Positions 47,251 through 60,411 of a stretch of DNA of 64,000 nt are shown here, piece after piece (within the stretch, counting starts at the first letter, position 1; each line of letters starts with the position of its first letter). The notes under the pieces were generated by a model that was not told where the DNA came from, made no database searches, and saw only the letters and a program-made list of their open reading frames with translations. Both the position numbers and the translations under genes were made by a program. Source of the stretch: Datisca glomerata (lineage: Eukaryota > Streptophyta > Magnoliopsida > Cucurbitales > Datiscaceae); NCBI GenBank assembly GCA_003255025.1, contig QANY01004990.1, forward strand, positions 558,001-622,000, in the 5' to 3' direction.

Positions 47251-48430
47251 CGTTTTGACCATCTCCATTTCTTTATCGGGGATGGCCCCAACCAGAATCT
47301 CACCAACGGGGAACCTGGCCTTCCAGGGTCAGGCTTCAGTATGACCTCGTCTTCCTTGAGGGCGATTATTTACATGCAAGAAACCATCATGACTTAGATA
47401 GTGGAGGATACACCTTTCCTCTTTTTCTAGGTTATATCAGAATCTACAACCATCGTGTCCTTCCTCCTTCGTTAGGTAGTCATGTGGAGGGTAGTGAGTG
47501 CCTTTATTGGCAGATGGAAGGGTGAATCTTCTCTTTCATACCAAACTTCGTTAGTGTAGGATATCATATTCATTTTCTCCTTACGGGAGACGCGGGGACG
47601 GCTTTCCAATCGTCCCCACAGATGGCGCCAACTGTTTCAGCCAAAAACTTCAACAATACATGTGTTATTCCTTCTAACCAAAGGTGTCCACCGCGGAAAC
47701 ATTATGCACACGCTTTCCTCCTGATGGTACACATGATTTTTCTCTTAGCTAAAGCTTCCCTCGACCTCAATGTCTGCAAAACACAGACAAGGATCTATGT
47801 AGACGAGGTATCGGGGGGTGGTCAACTAAGTCAGTAAATAGTCGATATTCTGATATAATTTCCTTTGGGGAGAGAAGGCATCCATTTTATGTCAATTGGT
47901 AGGAGTATTTATACATGAGTCTTCATGGTGGAGGAAGCGTATCGAAGAAGACTCTCAGAGACATGTTGGAGAAGATTCACAAAACACAAAGCAAGTCGTC
48001 GTCAGTCATTGATTGAACGGAAGATATCTTGGCACTTAGTCATGGCGATGGGACATGTTAGGCACTACTTGCAGCGGGCAATGATGACATTATGCTCGGG
48101 AGCTGCCCGAGCTCTTCTTGTTGGGCCTTAGCCTTACTCTTGCTTTTTCCTGAGCTCGGGTATGTGTGGCCCGAGCTCCATGGTGTCTAACCAGATGAGG
48201 TCGGCTTTCTTCCTTTGAAAGTTTCTAAACGACGAATTTCTCAATTGAGGTGTGACACGCGTCGCCGCATCATTGATGGTCGGGAAAATACTCATAACAT
48301 GTATCATGCCTAAATCAAAGTGGGCTTCACAGCGGTAGAGGAATTGGATCGAGAAAAAGAGGAATTCCAGTTGTAAGATACTTGATGAAATCGTCGATGG
48401 AATTGAGATCTCATGCAAGATAAATATATC
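47250..48430 (-). mobile_element. Partial LTR retrotransposon, probably gypsy, on the minus strand
   Basis: On the minus strand the sequence TGGCGCCATCTGTGGGGAC (47613-47631) is a primer site of the kind placed directly after LTRs in plant gypsy elements. It is preceded by ...GAAACAGT, so the LTR lies at 47633 to about 48430 and the internal leader and gag start at about 47612-47250. Local GC content is higher than in the flanks. A minus-strand ATG near 47573 may be the gag start, but no long frame survives. The remainder and second LTR are absent. Confidence 0.5.
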
Positions 48431-48994
48431 AAATATCTAGAGTTTTTTGTGTATTATATGGATGATCAAATCCGCAAGGACCATAATTGGGATCGAAAGT
48501 GTTTTGATTCCAAAAAAAAATATACGCTCATGATCCTTTGATTTTTTTTCTTATTTTTGTGTAGATTTATACTAGTGTATGTTCGAAAAAAAAAACAAGT
48601 TTTGAAATTATAAATGTTCCGCCTGCTTTAGATTTCAAATACAATTGAAATTTTTTATGTCAGTAAATACATATTCCTAAAAAATTAGGACATAAAATTC
48701 ATTTTTCTATTCATTTATTTGTATATTATTAATATTTTTATTTCAAATACAATGATAACTCTAGTGACATATTTTCAATATAACAATGATGAAAATGTTA
48801 AAAATATATAAAATTTCAAATAAGAGAACTCTAGTTAAGTCAGTTATTAAGATCATACGTGAATAATATTAGCAATAGTCATGAATGTTCGAGTATGAAT
48901 TGAAATCTCTTACTAAACGAGAGATTATCTTTGGAAGAAGTGTGCGTAATCAATTAGTCAAGGAGATTAGCCATGTTCACTGACATATATTGGT
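48431..48994. other. AT-rich spacer, nothing recognised
   Basis: No exon, LTR or TE protein remnant was seen. Confidence 0.5.
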
Positions 48995-49565
48995 AATAGA
49001 TACTAGGTAAGTTATACGTGCGGTGCACGTGATATATACGTTTTTTATATTTTGATTGTTTATCATATATTATTTATACATTTAATTAAAAAAATTAATA
49101 AAATATATTTATTTGTAAATAAAATTTGAAAATAATATTTTGATTATTATAAATCTTACTCATCAAAATTTCTCAAAATAAACTATTTATGTTAGAAAAA
49201 CGTACACGTATAGTCTAGGATACATTTTTGTTTCATATTTTTAGTAATATTTTTTTAATATTTTGTGACAAATAAACTAATAACATGTTTTTTAAATGAT
49301 TTAATTTAATTTATATATTTATTAACGAATGAAGTAACTTAAAATATTATACAGTCTACAAAATAAAATTCAAATTAAGAAGAAGACAAAAAAAGAAAAA
49401 AAATCTCGTAAAGATATGCACCACAATTATGAGAAAATAAATTGACTAATAACAAGGTCTACTCAAATTGTAAGTTAGAAAATATAAAATAATGAGCGGA
49501 TAAAATTGTTTTAAAATGATTCTCTTTCTCATCCCACTTTTAATATATAAAAAATAAAGATTATA
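48995..49565. repeat. AT-rich dispersed non-coding element
   Basis: Begins around ACTAGGTAAGTTATACGTGCGGTGCACGTG and ends around CTCATCCCACTTTTAATATATA. The right end resembles 18320-18385. This pattern of a GTGC/GCAC start and CCCCTTTTAATATAT end is common in plant dispersed repeats. The class is not established. Confidence 0.4.
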
Positions 49566-51945
49566 TTTATCAAATAAAAAATAAGACAAAAAATGTTTAA
49601 AAAAACACTATTGTATCCTTCTACACAAAATATGCTATATTTAACGTCTCTACACAATATTTTATAGGTGTTTCCATTCTCGACTTGTTTCAAATCTTTC
49701 TATGAGTACCTTTTACGTACAAAAAACGACTTCACACGTCAAATTAATTTAAGTTTTAGTTATATATTAGGGTATGTAGTTGTCAAGTCTCTTAATTTTC
49801 AGGAAGAAAATTAATTTTTATTAAATAATATTAGAAGGGAACTAAATGTTTTTTCTTTGAATGGAGGTTTCAATATCAGAATTTTAAATTAAGAATAAGT
49901 CGAGTTAAAAAGTTTTTATGGTTGCGAAACTGTTAAAATATGGTGAATGTTTTTTCATTTTAGCGGAAAATAATTTTTTTTTTGAAAAAATTCTCTCGAC
50001 TCTCCATGTAATTTATCTAAATAATACACACATTCATCTAGTTTAAAAAATGACAAATAAATTTATTAAATTAAAAATAAATTAGTTAGGTGTGACAAGA
50101 AAAGACTATCTCTATAGTCAAATTTGATCGAACCATTTTCCTAACCCCAAACACAAGCCGATCTGGATTGTTTTGGGTTTATGTAAATTATAGTTTGGAT
50201 ATTAAAAGAAGAATTGAAAATAAAATAATAAGTGATTTTAATATTATGTATTACTTAAATTATGTTATTTTAAAATCTAATAGATTTAAATTTTTTAATC
50301 ATTAAAACTCAACATAAAATAGATATCTGTATTATTTTTTAAATTAAAATAATGACATTGCTCGTTTAAGTAAATTAGGTGTCACAACTTGCTTATCTTT
50401 TCTATGATTGTGTTGCTGGAAATTATTGAAAGATGGAAAGATTCCTAAATGATAAAATTATTGAAGGGAACCCAATTTTGAAATTGGCTTCCTCCTATTA
50501 TATCCTGCCACTTTTTAGTGATGTGGTCAAAGCTTTACTTAAAGTGGTCATTTATTATTAAATATCTATAGCAACTAACAATCAATAGAAAGTTGACATC
50601 TGGTAATAACTAGGTCGAATATATCACATCAACTAGTTAAACACAGTTAAAAGAAAGCCTTTTTGACTAAAAACAAATATATTATTCATTCTCTTGGGAA
50701 TAAAAAATTGTCCCCAAACAGGTCTCAATCAATGAAAAATCTAATTCTAATCACATGGAACCTACACGTGTGTGTTGGTGGTTTTGACACTTGTATATAC
50801 GAGTTGTTTATCTAATGATCGGGAACCTCTGTCGTCGGCCCAAAATTTGATTTGAACCTTCCGTTTTTTATATAGAACGTCCAAATCACCAAGCAAACTT
50901 AATGACAGGCAATTTTGTCTGCTAATTTTTATCTAAACTGTACAGGTCGAAATAAACGGTTCAAATGTGAACAACTATTCTCTGTCATTCATCTTTGAAT
51001 GTTAAAAGATATGTTTTCTTGTTTAAGGCACTTAAATTTAAGGGATTCAGATCTTATGTTTGTTTCATGACTTTATAATATTAAAAATAGTTGATAATTT
51101 GAGATAAATTAAAAAATTGAATATTTTATTTTTTATTTATATAGTTTCATTATTCAGTTCAGATCTAATCAGACAATTCATAATAATAAAAATTACACTT
51201 AACTGTAATCTCTGACCCCAACGTTAAAGAATTTCAATTCAAGGTTAAGCTACGATTATTAGAGGAGTATGATACAAGTATCACAAATCATTAGATCATT
51301 CAGCATGATACATGTAACCAATATTAATGGTTTAATTTTACTTCTCTTTTGTGGATAAATTTATTTGATGTTCCATTTATATTGATTTGAAATTAGATAT
51401 GTATTTTAAGCTTCTTTTTTCTATTTTTTGTATAGGTTGGAGTAATTTATGTTGAAAACCTTTTTATAATGTTAAAAGAAAATCATAATTATCTACTTAA
51501 AGTTAATTGTGTAAATTAAAGACAGATACGCAGTAGCCTACGGGCATGCGTACACTTTATATGTTTTTATCCTTTTAAAATCAACTACGTTTTTACCATT
51601 TAATATAACTTATATCTAATAACGTATAACAATAATTACATAATTCTTTTCTATATATCATTATAAATGAAATTTTGGCCTTATTTTAAAATTATAATAA
51701 AAACATATCATGGTATGAGAATTCTAATTTGTAGTTTACAGTTATGATTTAAAATATATTCAAAATCATATATTATTTATGAACGTGATTGGAGACGTTC
51801 TTTTTAAGAACTTTACAAAGCATCTACACATGAAGTTTATCATATCCTCCGAGCTCCCTCCCTAAGAATAACATGTGGCTTTATGGCCGACTTAGGTCGA
51901 GAATGCTACATCTTCACCTGCTATAACAACCGAGCAGCTTGGGTA
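49566..51945. other. AT-rich intergenic DNA, nothing recognised
   Basis: No exon-like region, LTR or transposon protein remnant was detected on either strand. Confidence 0.5.
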
Positions 51946-51951
51946 GAGCTA

Positions 51952-52498
51952 TTCAGGGACGGACCTGTATGGAGTTGAACAACTTGAATGATATTTAATC
52001 TTAATGTATTTTTCCAAGGACAATACTTGCCTCCTAGCCAAGCTAGAGAGGAGTTCTTCCAGACCAATGAGGTGGTCCAATAATTTTTCATCACATTGTG
52101 ATCTGGGCCACACATTGTAAAAATCCGATGAACTGTATTTGATATCGACTGTGTTTTCTAGAAAATGATTGTGGTTTTTTTAATTAAAAAAGTTCAGGAC
52201 CATCCAATGCCGCGAGAAATGATTGAACCACCTCAACGGTCGGGAGAAGCTCCTCCTAAGGAGAGAAGTATTATCATTTTTCCAAATTCATCGTAGTATC
52301 ATCACTGAACCATAGTTAACTAAGAGTTGTAGTACACATTCTTTTAATTACTTATTTTTAATAATAATATTTCATAACACAATTTATATATTTAGTAATT
52401 ATGTAAGTCTACAATTTATATAATCAACCACCTTTTACATAATATGGTAATTAGAGTTTTGTTTTTTACTTCATACCAGCAGTTTCTAGATTTGTCAC
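51952..52498. mobile_element. Possible second hAT-like MITE
   Basis: The left end CAGGGACGGACCTGTATGG and the right end, in reverse complement CAGTGACAAATCTAGAAAC, pair like those of the element at 8267-8892. No convincing 8-bp target duplication was found. The minus-strand open frame 52115-51921 has no domain. Confidence 0.3.
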
Positions 52499-52499
52499 T

Positions 52500-54180
52500 G
52501 ATTAAAGTTTACATTTTTATTGTTTTTATTAATTACATGTTTTCTTATAATTGTAAGTCTCTCTTTAGTAGAAAATTAATTTTTCTGATAATTTGTTTAA
52601 AAATAATTTTAAAATCAATTAAAATTAGAAGATTACATGCATCAATTCATATAGCATGATTTTTTACTTCATTAATTTATAAATCATTTGGTAGCTGTTT
52701 GCATTAGCTTTGTAATTTTTGGAATTAAAGAAGTCGAAAAAAGGTGATTTTATCTTACAAATGTATAATATTCTATCTTCATGTATTAATAGATGTTATT
52801 AATACATAATTTTTTATTTCAAACAAAATTGTAGTTATTTTCTTAAAATAATTATTTGTATTATTAAATGAATTGCATGTACAGGTATAAAAAGAACAAT
52901 ATTGTCCTTTTCAGAAAAAGAAAGATTTTGAAAATATTCTGAAAAGAAAAGGAAAGGAGATGAAAGTACCAAATTGATGATTTTTTTTCTTTTCTCAATA
53001 TATAAAAAAGAAGAGAAGAACATAGACTTCAAAGATACTCTCTAAAAGAGAAGAATGAAGTATCTTTGTCTAATAACCCTCCATTCCTCATTCATTGGGA
53101 AAACTTTGAGATGAGAGAATATGATACCACTTGTCCATCCACCTACAATTTAATATTACAATTATTTCCCTTTAATCTAGTATTTAAGGTATGTAAAACA
53201 AATTTTAAACCCTAAGTCATTAATCCATGCAAAAAATGTATATAAATAAGGTTAAAGGGAAGAAATATTTTTAAACAAAAATTATCTATAATATTTCATG
53301 AAATTCCTTAATTATCTTTCATAACTTAATAGTTTAAATTATTAATAATCAACTTAACTTGTAATTTCGATAACATATGTTAACATGCGTGAAACGAAAA
53401 AAGGACATAAGAAAATTTATAAAATAAGTTAAATAAAAATTTATCAGTTAAAACATATAAAAAGTAAAGTTACACGAGCAACTAAATATATATATATATA
53501 ATCTAATATATTTTTATAAATTCTACTAACAAATAATTAATGATCTATATAGTTTCTTTTTGTACATATGTTTAACTGTTCAAGATATTACATTAATAGA
53601 ATGTTTATTATTTAGTTTATTGCTACATAAGAAATTTTTATATTAAAATTTCATTTCAATAAATATATCATGTGGTAATTTAAAATATTCGTTTAAAAAT
53701 GGTTGAAATCAAGTAGATTCTACGTGCAAATGAAGTAGTGAGATGTAAGATCTTGAACAAAGCTAACATGGATTACCATAAGTGAAGGGAAGAAAATGTA
53801 TTTTATCCTAATTATTATGAAAAAGCAAAACTCAAAGTGCTAAAGCCATTTATAATGAAATAATTAAAAAAAACACTATCTTAAAAAATGGAAACACACA
53901 TTTGACTCTTAATTATAGCCTCTCAATCACTTATTCAGTTCTTCTTTATTTATGGTAATGAATTATGAGGGAACCATATTCTTCTTCATTTAATGGTGGA
54001 TGATAAGGCATACAAGTGAGGATTTGGATTCTAAAAGGTAGACTCTAATTAAAAAAAAAAAGAGAGATTAAAATATTGTTTTTTTCTACTATAAAAGAGT
54101 GGGGAGATTGATATGAGAAAGGCACACAAACCAAAGCCAAAGTCCTAGTTCTCTATATTTTACTAAATATAGAGTTCTAA
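52500..54180. other. AT-rich intergenic DNA, nothing recognised
   Basis: Includes a TA run near 53487-53500. No gene seen. Confidence 0.5.
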
Positions 54181-54200
54181 TTGTGGGCTTTTATTTCATT

Positions 54201-54268
54201 TATATAAAAGAAATTTCTCCAACTAGAGAAGCATAGAAATTCTAGTGCAAGCAACAATGGGAGTGAAG
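54201..54268 (+). other. Possible promoter and tiny first exon (MGVK)
   Basis: TATATAAA (54201-54208) lies about 50 bases before AACAATGG (ATG at 54257). The frame ATG GGA GTG AAG is followed directly by a good donor GTAAGA at 54269. No downstream exon was recognised before the permease gene. It may be the start of a gene whose other exons are lost or unrecognised, or chance. Confidence 0.25.
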
Positions 54269-54299
54269 GTAAGAGTTACTACAAAAGCTTTTTCTTATA

Positions 54300-55058
54300 T
54301 AGAGAGATTTTTTGCTTGCTCCAATATCTATTTTTCCCCAATAGATATAGGTTTTTGTGCTAAATATATCTATTTTTGCCCGTGAAAAATGCAATATAAA
54401 TGTAAAATAAGCAAATGCACTATTTCAATAATTATTCTCTTATGGTTTACTTTGCATCATCTAGTGATGTACCCTCGTGGAGCCGTGGAAGTTTTCTACT
54501 TAAATAATGTATTTGGAGCTCTTTCCACTTAATTACACTAACATACATTGTTTCAAGTTTTGGAAAAAAAAAACACTCAAATGTTATGTCAAAAATAACA
54601 AATCTATCTAATAAATAAGTTTCACAATTTTAAGAGAGAATATTAATAAATTTTTTAAGGAGTGAGTTAAAGGAATTTTAACAAAAAAAATTGAAGGGAA
54701 AAAAACGTATCTTCTTAATAGTTAAGAGGATGTCCCTCCTTACATCCAATAAGTTGTGAACAAAGTTTCAATTTCTTCCTCCTTATACTATTTTCAGATT
54801 ATTGTGAATGATTTCATGCATCGACTTTGTTTCAAATAATTTTCATTATAAGTACGAACACATTTTTTATTAGTGAAGATGAAAGTTTTTCTGTACATTA
54901 AAAGGTGTATGCATTAGCTAGCGAGCTAAAAGCTTAGAGATTTAATGTAGGATTAGGAATCTAATTGCGAAGAGAATAGGTTAGCAATTACTATAACGTG
55001 GAGTATTTTTCTCTGCATACAATTTGGAGCTGCATGCAAATATTAGTTCCAACTAAAT

Positions 55059-55094
<36 letters not shown>

Positions 55095-56030
55095 GACAGA
55101 TCAGATGTATCTACACCAATAGTAAAAAAAATATGTTCTTTAAATTTTTATATTAAATTAATGACCGTTGAAATCTGAATTCAACGACACAAATATCTTT
55201 AACATTATTTTTCAGTTAGAAAATTATAACAGGAGAGAGTCTTCATCTAAAAAAAGAAAAAAAGATAAAAGTAAGTAATCTTCAAAGATATTTAAGACAG
55301 GTACTTAGTTCCACACATACATAATAATTGTTATCTTTTACCTATCACATAGGGCTTTTAGATTATAGCATGTTAGGTTTTAATTGAACAGTTTCTCCTC
55401 TAAATATAGACAAAAATGACATTTCACAGACTTTAAAGTCCAATAAATTTTAGAAAGTAAAATAATATAGAGAAAAAAATGTATTCGCATTTACGAAATT
55501 TTTCATATAATTCTGAAGGTATTTTTTTATTTAGATATTTTAAGCATATGTAGAAGTGCGTTACATGGAATTGGGGAGAAGGGTAGGGAAGATTCTGATA
55601 TATCTAAAGGAAAAGAACATGTATTATTGTGTTTTTATTTTATGTGTGTCACAAAATTTGAAAACTAAGTTAAAAGAAAAGTCATATTTCATAAAAATAA
55701 CCTAACTTGTAATTCTTGAAATTTTAACTTATTATGTTTGTAAAATGACTATTTTCTTTTACTATACTTAAAACTACACATGACATCAAATGATATGAAT
55801 ATTTATTAGATTTTTAGTACCCTTGAGTATAAATAATTATCTCCAAAATATACTAAACTACTATGATAAAAAATTTGATTAATTTTTCTAAAATAACTTT
55901 CATATGGGTAATTAATAATTATCTTGAAAAAATTTTATATCCTAGAAGGTTTTTCGTTTTTTTTTACTTTTCAAGTTTAGGTGGTGGGAGGGTGTTTGGA
56001 AAGAGAGAAAATAGCGTCACACATTGACAT
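54300..56030. other. AT-rich upstream region of the permease gene
   Basis: No exon recognised. Contains a TAA trinucleotide repeat at 55061-55094. Confidence 0.5.
55061..55094. repeat. (TAA)n microsatellite
   Basis: About eleven uninterrupted ATA/TAA trinucleotides, followed by GACAG. Confidence 0.9.
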
Positions 56031-56040
56031 CCGCGTAAAG

Positions 56041-56132
56041 TAGGCCCATTTACACCACGTGGTTTTCCTCCCTCTTTTTCTCTTCCTCAGACCACTTATA
56101 TATATTTCTTTCACTCTCACCCTTATATATAG
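56041..56132 (+). promoter_or_regulatory. Promoter of the amino acid permease gene
   Basis: TAGGCCCATT (a site II motif on the minus strand, TGGGCC) is at 56041-56050 and a perfect G-box CACGTG at 56056-56061. These are followed by two TATA-like boxes, TTATATATATTT near 56097 and TTATATATAG at 56123-56132. The leader to the start codon at 56463 contains no upstream ATG that I could find. It may hold a small leader intron (acceptor-like CTTACAG near 56345). G-boxes bind bZIP/bHLH factors, so light or ABA input is possible but not shown. Confidence 0.6.
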
Positions 56133-56462
56133 CACCTCCAATTCAATTTCCCCATCCAACTCCCTCATCTCCCTCTGAATCAACCATCTTCTTCTCTCTA
56201 TACCTCTTAATCCACTTGGCCTTTTGCCTCTCTTGGAGTGAGTGAGACTTTAATCCTCTCCATAATTATTTACAGGCAAGGAAAATACCCAACTAATCTC
56301 TTCTACTATTTTTCTCTGCTTTTATTACCAATTTTCTACTTACAGTTCACAAATTTCTAGGATTCTTCAAAAAGGGGGAGTTGGGTTTGGGATTTATAAC
56401 TCTACATTTTAACCCAGAAACAAAGAACTCATTTTTTCTTCTCTTTTGCTTGCAAAATAAAG

Positions 56463-58729
56463 ATGGATGAAAACTCTGCTGCAAAAACTCAACTTACCCA
56501 CCACCAAGTTTTCAATGTCTCATCTGAAATGCTCCCCCATGGCGGCTCCAAATGCTTTGATGACGATGGCCGCCTCAAAAGAACTGGTAATTTTTTCTAT
56601 TTTTGCCCAAAATAGAAAATGTATTGGATTTATTTGGGTTTTGAGTTTGGTTCTTATAATTTTCGTTTGTTGTTTTTACTTAGGGACTGTTTGGACGGCG
56701 AGTGCTCACATAATAACAGCAGTGATTGGGTCTGGGGTGCTATCATTGGCATGGGCAACAGCTCAGCTTGGATGGATAGCAGGCCCTGCTGTTATGTTCT
56801 TATTCTCCTTTGTTACTTACTACACTTCTATTCTTCTCTCTTCTTGTTACCGCTCTGGAGACCCTGCCACTGGCAAGAGAAACTACACTTACATGGATGC
56901 TGTTCGAGCTAACCTTGGTAAAAAAAAAGATCATAAGTTTTATGTTATTTTTGAGAAATAAGAAATGGGTTTTTCTCAGATGTTAATTCATTTTCCCTTT
57001 TGTTCCTTTTGGATTTTATCAGGTGGGGGTATGGTTAAAGTGTGTGGGTTGGTTCAGTATTTGAACCTATTTGGTGTAGCTATTGGGTACACCATAGCTT
57101 CATCCATAAGCATGATGTGAGTATAAATAAATTATTGAATTTGATGGTTTTTGTGGGTTTTTTAATTCTTTTTTATTAATGGGTTTTTGTGGGTTTTGAA
57201 TAAATAGGGCAATTAAAAGGTCTAATTGCTTTCACAAGAGTGATGGGAAAGATCCTTGCTTTATCAATAGCAATCCTTATATGATTGCATTTGGGATTGT
57301 GGAAATCATTTTCTCTCAAATTCCTGACTTTGATCAGTTGTGGTGGCTCTCCATATTAGCTTCTATCATGTCCTTTACTTACTCAACTATTGGACTTGCC
57401 CTTGGAATTGCTAAAGTTGCAGGTATTACTTTAAGATGTTCTTCTTCTTGAAATTTGAATTTTGTTTGAGATATTTGATATATTTGATTGTTAAATTGCA
57501 GAAACTGGAAAAATCAGGGGAAGTCTTACAGGAATAAGCATTGGGACAGTTACTCAAACCCAAAAGATATGGAGAAGCTTCCAAGCACTTGGAGACATTG
57601 CTTTTGCCTACTCGTACTCCTTAATCCTCATTGAAATTCAGGTATATACATAACCTCTTTTGGATAAATTTAATTTTATCAATTTAGTCCATGTGATTTT
57701 TGTCGATTGTTAATTTGGTCCGTATAGTATTGGTTCTGTCAATTTAGTCATTGTGTCCAGAATTTGACAAATTGACTGTCTGATCTGAGTCGTTAGTTCA
57801 AACGACTTAGATTATCTTTAAAGTGTTAGCAAAAAACTTTTCAATTCTTTTCTTTTTTGGTTCACGTGTTAGTCTGTTAGTCAGACCCAGACCATTCTTT
57901 CCTCATTGAGCGGAGTAGATCTTCTGAACATGTTACCTCATGTTCGTTAAGAATGAACATGGGTTGTCTGTTTCCATATTTTACCCATCTTTCCATCTCA
58001 AAACTAATATTTGAAGATTCAAAACCCCTCTTAATAATGGAATTAACTAAATGAATGGGTATGATTTCTCAGGACACACTGAAATCCCCACCATCAGAAT
58101 CCAAGACAATGAAGAAAGCAACTCTAATAAGTGTAGCAGTCACAACCCTTTTCTACATGCTATGTGGTTGCATGGGCTATGCTGCTTTTGGAGACTTATC
58201 TCCTGGTAACCTCTTAACTGGCTTTGGCTTCTACAACCCATATTGGCTCTTAGACATAGCCAATGCTGCCATTGTTATCCACCTAGTTGGTGCCTACCAA
58301 GTCTACTGCCAACCCTTATTTGCCTTCATTGAGAAATCAGCATTAGAAAGATTCCCTGACAGCAAATTCATAACAAAAGACATAAAAGTACCTATCCCAG
58401 GCATGATGAACCCATACAAACTCAACCTGTTCAGATTGGTTTGGAGGACAGTATTTGTAATTATAACCACAGTTATTTCAATGCTGCTTCCATTTTTCAA
58501 TGATGTTGTTGGTTTGCTTGGAGCATTGGGATTTTGGCCTCTCACTGTTTACTTCCCTGTTGAAATGTACATTGCTCAGAAGAAGATTCCCAAGTGGAGC
58601 CCAAGATGGGTTTGTTTACAAATCCTAAGTGTTGCTTGTCTTATTATTACTATTGCTGCTGCTGCTGGTTCTATTGCTGGCATTGTTCTTGATCTTAAGA
58701 CCTATAAACCCTTCAGCACTAGCTACTAG
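56463..58729 (+). CDS. AAP3: Amino acid permease, AAP3-like
   Basis: Exons 56463-56586, 56684-56917, 57023-57116, 57208-57422, 57502-57641 and 58073-58729 join in frame through GT-AG introns to a 487-aa protein ending in TAG. AAP proteins are proton-coupled plasma-membrane importers of neutral, acidic and, for AAP3, basic amino acids in vascular tissue. The hydrophilic N-terminus (1-41) ends [16 protein letters not shown], followed by [20 protein letters not shown] at the first membrane segment. Other landmarks are [70 protein letters not shown] and the end [13 protein letters not shown]. About ten to eleven membrane segments are expected. Length and motifs match the family fully and no lesion is seen. 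Assignment to the AAP3 branch rather than AAP2/AAP4 is by recall of sequence style. Confidence 0.94.
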
Positions 58730-60410
58730 TTTCATCCCATATTGGAATTTCACTCTCCAATTCTCAAACAAGGAGAAGGATTAGATAAAGGGGTGATCTC
58801 AAATGTTGTTGGTTTTTTTTTAATGTTTGTAAGGAGTTGGGAGGGATGATGTGTATGTGTTTGTATATGGTGGAGTGAACTAAAAAAATCATGTCTCCAA
58901 GGTATGTAATTTTTCTCTTGTTTCACCAAAACAAAATGGAAAAAACATTCAAGACAAGCAAAACAAAATGCCTTTTGTCTTTTGATTCCTCAGTCTTGTG
59001 CCTTGTTGCCTATATGCTTCACTGTTCTTTCCTTAATAGTTAATCCTATCTTGTAGAAAATAGAAATAAGTTTATTAAGGACATGGAGACAACAAGTTAC
59101 AAGACTGAGGAAGTCGTAGTATTCAGTTAGATCTAGACAACAAGTTATCATTTGTGAACTCAATCCTAGATTGTTCACTCAAATCTAGACGCTCAAATTA
59201 AGTCGTAGTGTCGATCTGAACAACAAAAACTGTTCTTTCTTTCTTTTTTCAATTAGGCCGCTATCCAAATTCCAGTCTATATTTATACGACAGATAAAAA
59301 CTAATTTCCAGTTTTTTTATTTTTTATCAATCACTTATTACATGACTATATTTATTTTTAAATCTATTTCTATCGATGATACTTAAGAATATTTGGCTAT
59401 CATTATACATCATATGTGATTAAATTAATTAATAGTGTAGAAATTTGAAGAGTTTTTAATTTTACAATGCTACCACTAATTATTTTTTAAATTTTTTACA
59501 ATATACTTTTAATGTATTTGTTATCCCACTTATTCAGATGAATTTTTTTAACTATTTTATATTTATTATCTCAATTATTTATATGAATTTTTTAAAATTA
59601 TTTTGTTTAAATTATCATTTTTAAAAATCACTTTCTCCTAAAATATCTTAAAAGACTAATTAAAGTAAACAAAATATGAAATTAACCAAGCGAGAGCACT
59701 TTACCTCGAGCCATCATTCGTGGACTCTTTCTCAAGACCCATTATTGAAAGACTCTTTACTCGCCTACTTGCAAGTTGTGGTTAATAGACATTAAAACTG
59801 CGTCCAAAACTCTTCATGCACCTTTGGTCCGTGTACTGGTTATACCTACAAAATTGAGAGGGAAAGAGATCATAATTTTGAGGGTTTAAGGGTTTTATTG
59901 ATTTATGAATTGGAAAATGGTCCAGTGTATAAATAAATTCCGAAATTTCAACCCATTTAAAATTTTATAATTTTAACCCATCGTTGTGTGAATAATGATA
60001 AAAACCCGCTAATGCCCCTCATCTTTAAAAATAGTTTCATTCTAGTCATTCACATTTTAAAAACAGCACCAAAGGCAGGAAGATTATTTAAAATTGAATA
60101 ATGAATTTCACATTAGTACGTTATCATCGAGTGTGATTCAGTAAAAAAAAGTGGGTTTTACTCATATTTTAATATGAGTAAATTTACACCGATCAAGTTT
60201 TAAGTGACTAAGTGATGTAACAATCATTCATAGATTAATTTATAAAATTATTTTAATGAGTCATAAAATATCAACCTATAAATGATTATCACAACACTTA
60301 ATCATTTAAAATTTAATCAATTATTTGATCATCTTACAATTATTCTTTTATATTTATTATATACAACGGTGGGAAAACATGCTCATTTGTATTTTAAATG
60401 TTGAATAACT
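58730..60410. other. 3' flank of the permease gene and AT-rich spacer
   Basis: The first 200-300 bases are probably the 3' UTR. AT-rich DNA with no recognised exon follows. Open frames here have no domain. Confidence 0.5.
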
Positions 60411-60411
60411 T

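Noticed and set aside
47182..48418. Several short open frames in a GC-richer region
   Set aside because: The region is better explained as gypsy leader and LTR on the minus strand, identified by the primer site at 47613-47631.
56619..56912. Second plus-strand open frame overlapping the permease
   Set aside because: Out-of-frame shadow of permease exon 2.
58303..58545. Minus-strand open frame in permease exon 6
   Set aside because: Antisense shadow of a conserved coding exon.
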